DNA of 6,073 nt, from positions 1-6,073 of the forward strand of contig JAFOHW010000068.1 in the NCBI GenBank assembly GCA_017421685.1, written 5' to 3'. The notes below the pieces were generated by a model. That model made no database searches. It was not told where the DNA came from and saw only the letters and a list, made by a program, of their open reading frames with translations. The translations under genes and the position numbers were made by a program. How positions within the stretch are numbered: position 1 is the stretch's first letter; every line of letters starts with the position of its first letter. This document shows positions 5,680 through 6,073 of the stretch, in pieces. Source of the stretch: Candidatus Saccharimonadota bacterium (GTDB lineage: Bacteria > Patescibacteriota > Saccharimonadia > Saccharimonadales > Saccharimonadaceae).

Positions 5680-6073
5680 TTACTTCTTTTTCTTCTTAAA
5701 TAATTTTCCAAGGTGAGCCACGTAGCCAGCTTTCTCGGTTACGTCAATCGCATCCCCAATCCCCGGTATTTTTCGTGCTTCGTCGTAGGCTTTTTGATGT
5801 ATTGACGCTCGTGTTGGGGCTAGGTTTCTGAGAGTCTGTTCCGCTACGCTCTCTACCGCGCCCGCCACCGTACCTTTTACGACTGTCTTTGTTGCTCCCT
5901 TCGTCGCAATTTCCGTAAACAAATCCATGTATTTTTGGTTGAGTGGACTCTTTTGGAATTCCGTCTCAAACTCGCCCGCATTCTTGCATTTTTCTCCCAG
6001 CTTTTCAATTTCGACGAATAATGCGTCAATCTTTTTCTGCGTCCCCGCATCAATTTCAAAACTATTTGCATAC
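5680..6073 (-). CDS. Hypothetical helical protein with poly-lysine C-terminus (N-terminus beyond window edge)
   Basis: The frame is open from the right window edge to a TAA at 5680-5682, giving 130 visible residues. An internal ATG at 5926-5928 could be taken as a start, but 48 further sense codons upstream read as normal protein (for example IDALFVEIEKLGEKCKNAG, visible 15-33), and there is no Shine-Dalgarno before that ATG, so the true start is probably outside the window. The visible part is mostly amphipathic helix: 15-31, 48-83 with a small-residue stretch KGTVAGAVESVAEQT (66-80), and 91-101. A PGIGDAID turn (103-110) and the tail GKLFKKKKK (122-130) follow. No membrane helix is convincing. 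I do not recognise the family. The lysine tail could bind nucleic acid or acidic lipids, but that is speculation. The 65-bp gap to the CmpB-like start region shows no clear terminator. Confidence 0.75.
   Translation of the reverse strand, partial: YANSFEIDAGTQKKIDALFVEIEKLGEKCKNAGEFETEFQKSPLNQKYMDLFTEIATKGATKTVVKGTVAGAVESVAEQTLRNLAPTRASIHQKAYDEARKIPGIGDAIDVTEKAGYVAHLGKLFKKKKK

Noticed and set aside
1..6073. UGA recoded as glycine or tryptophan, as in some CPR lineages
   Set aside because: No TGA stop is used by the six visible gene ends, but all genes also read through without any internal TGA and use ordinary GGN and TGG codons; six stops are too few to matter.

Overview
The window looks like an ordinary stretch of a compact, moderately AT-rich bacterial chromosome. 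Small intergenic gaps, extended -10 promoters, very short leaders, a preference for CGA arginine codons and several lineage-type hypothetical proteins make a Patescibacteria/CPR bacterium (for example Saccharibacteria) my best guess. That is inference from style, not from a marker gene. The standard code fits: the reading frames contain no internal TGA, and the visible stops are TAA (five) and TAG (one).

Layout: six of the seven genes lie on the minus strand. Reading that strand from the right edge: a gene cut by the window end (5680-6073, unrecognised helical protein with a lysine tail); a five-helix membrane protein of the CmpB/DUF1113 'putative ABC transporter permease' type (4946-5596); and a soluble protein that may have an acetoacetate-decarboxylase-like fold (3929-4837). 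One plus-strand gene follows at 3095-3892, encoding a protein with a helix-hairpin-helix-like segment resembling regions next to McrB-type ATPases. Its promoter region is divergent from a small DUF4177-like gene (2760-2981). Then come a YdiJ/GlcD-type FAD-linked oxidase without an iron-sulfur domain (1142-2725) and the ribosome-associated chaperone trigger factor, cut by the left edge (1-1120).

The genes do not form an obvious pathway. Nearly every gene has its own recognisable -10 box, so the region reads as individually promoted housekeeping and hypothetical genes rather than one operon. The most interesting structural pattern is in the promoters. Three genes (FAD oxidase, decarboxylase-like, CmpB-like) have a TATAAT-type box only 6-10 nt before the start codon and no Shine-Dalgarno, which predicts leaderless mRNAs. 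The other three with visible starts have Shine-Dalgarno sequences, one of them with a leader that is hardly more than the Shine-Dalgarno itself.

I see no tRNA, rRNA, CRISPR array, insertion sequence or complete defence system. No gap between genes exceeds about 115 bases.
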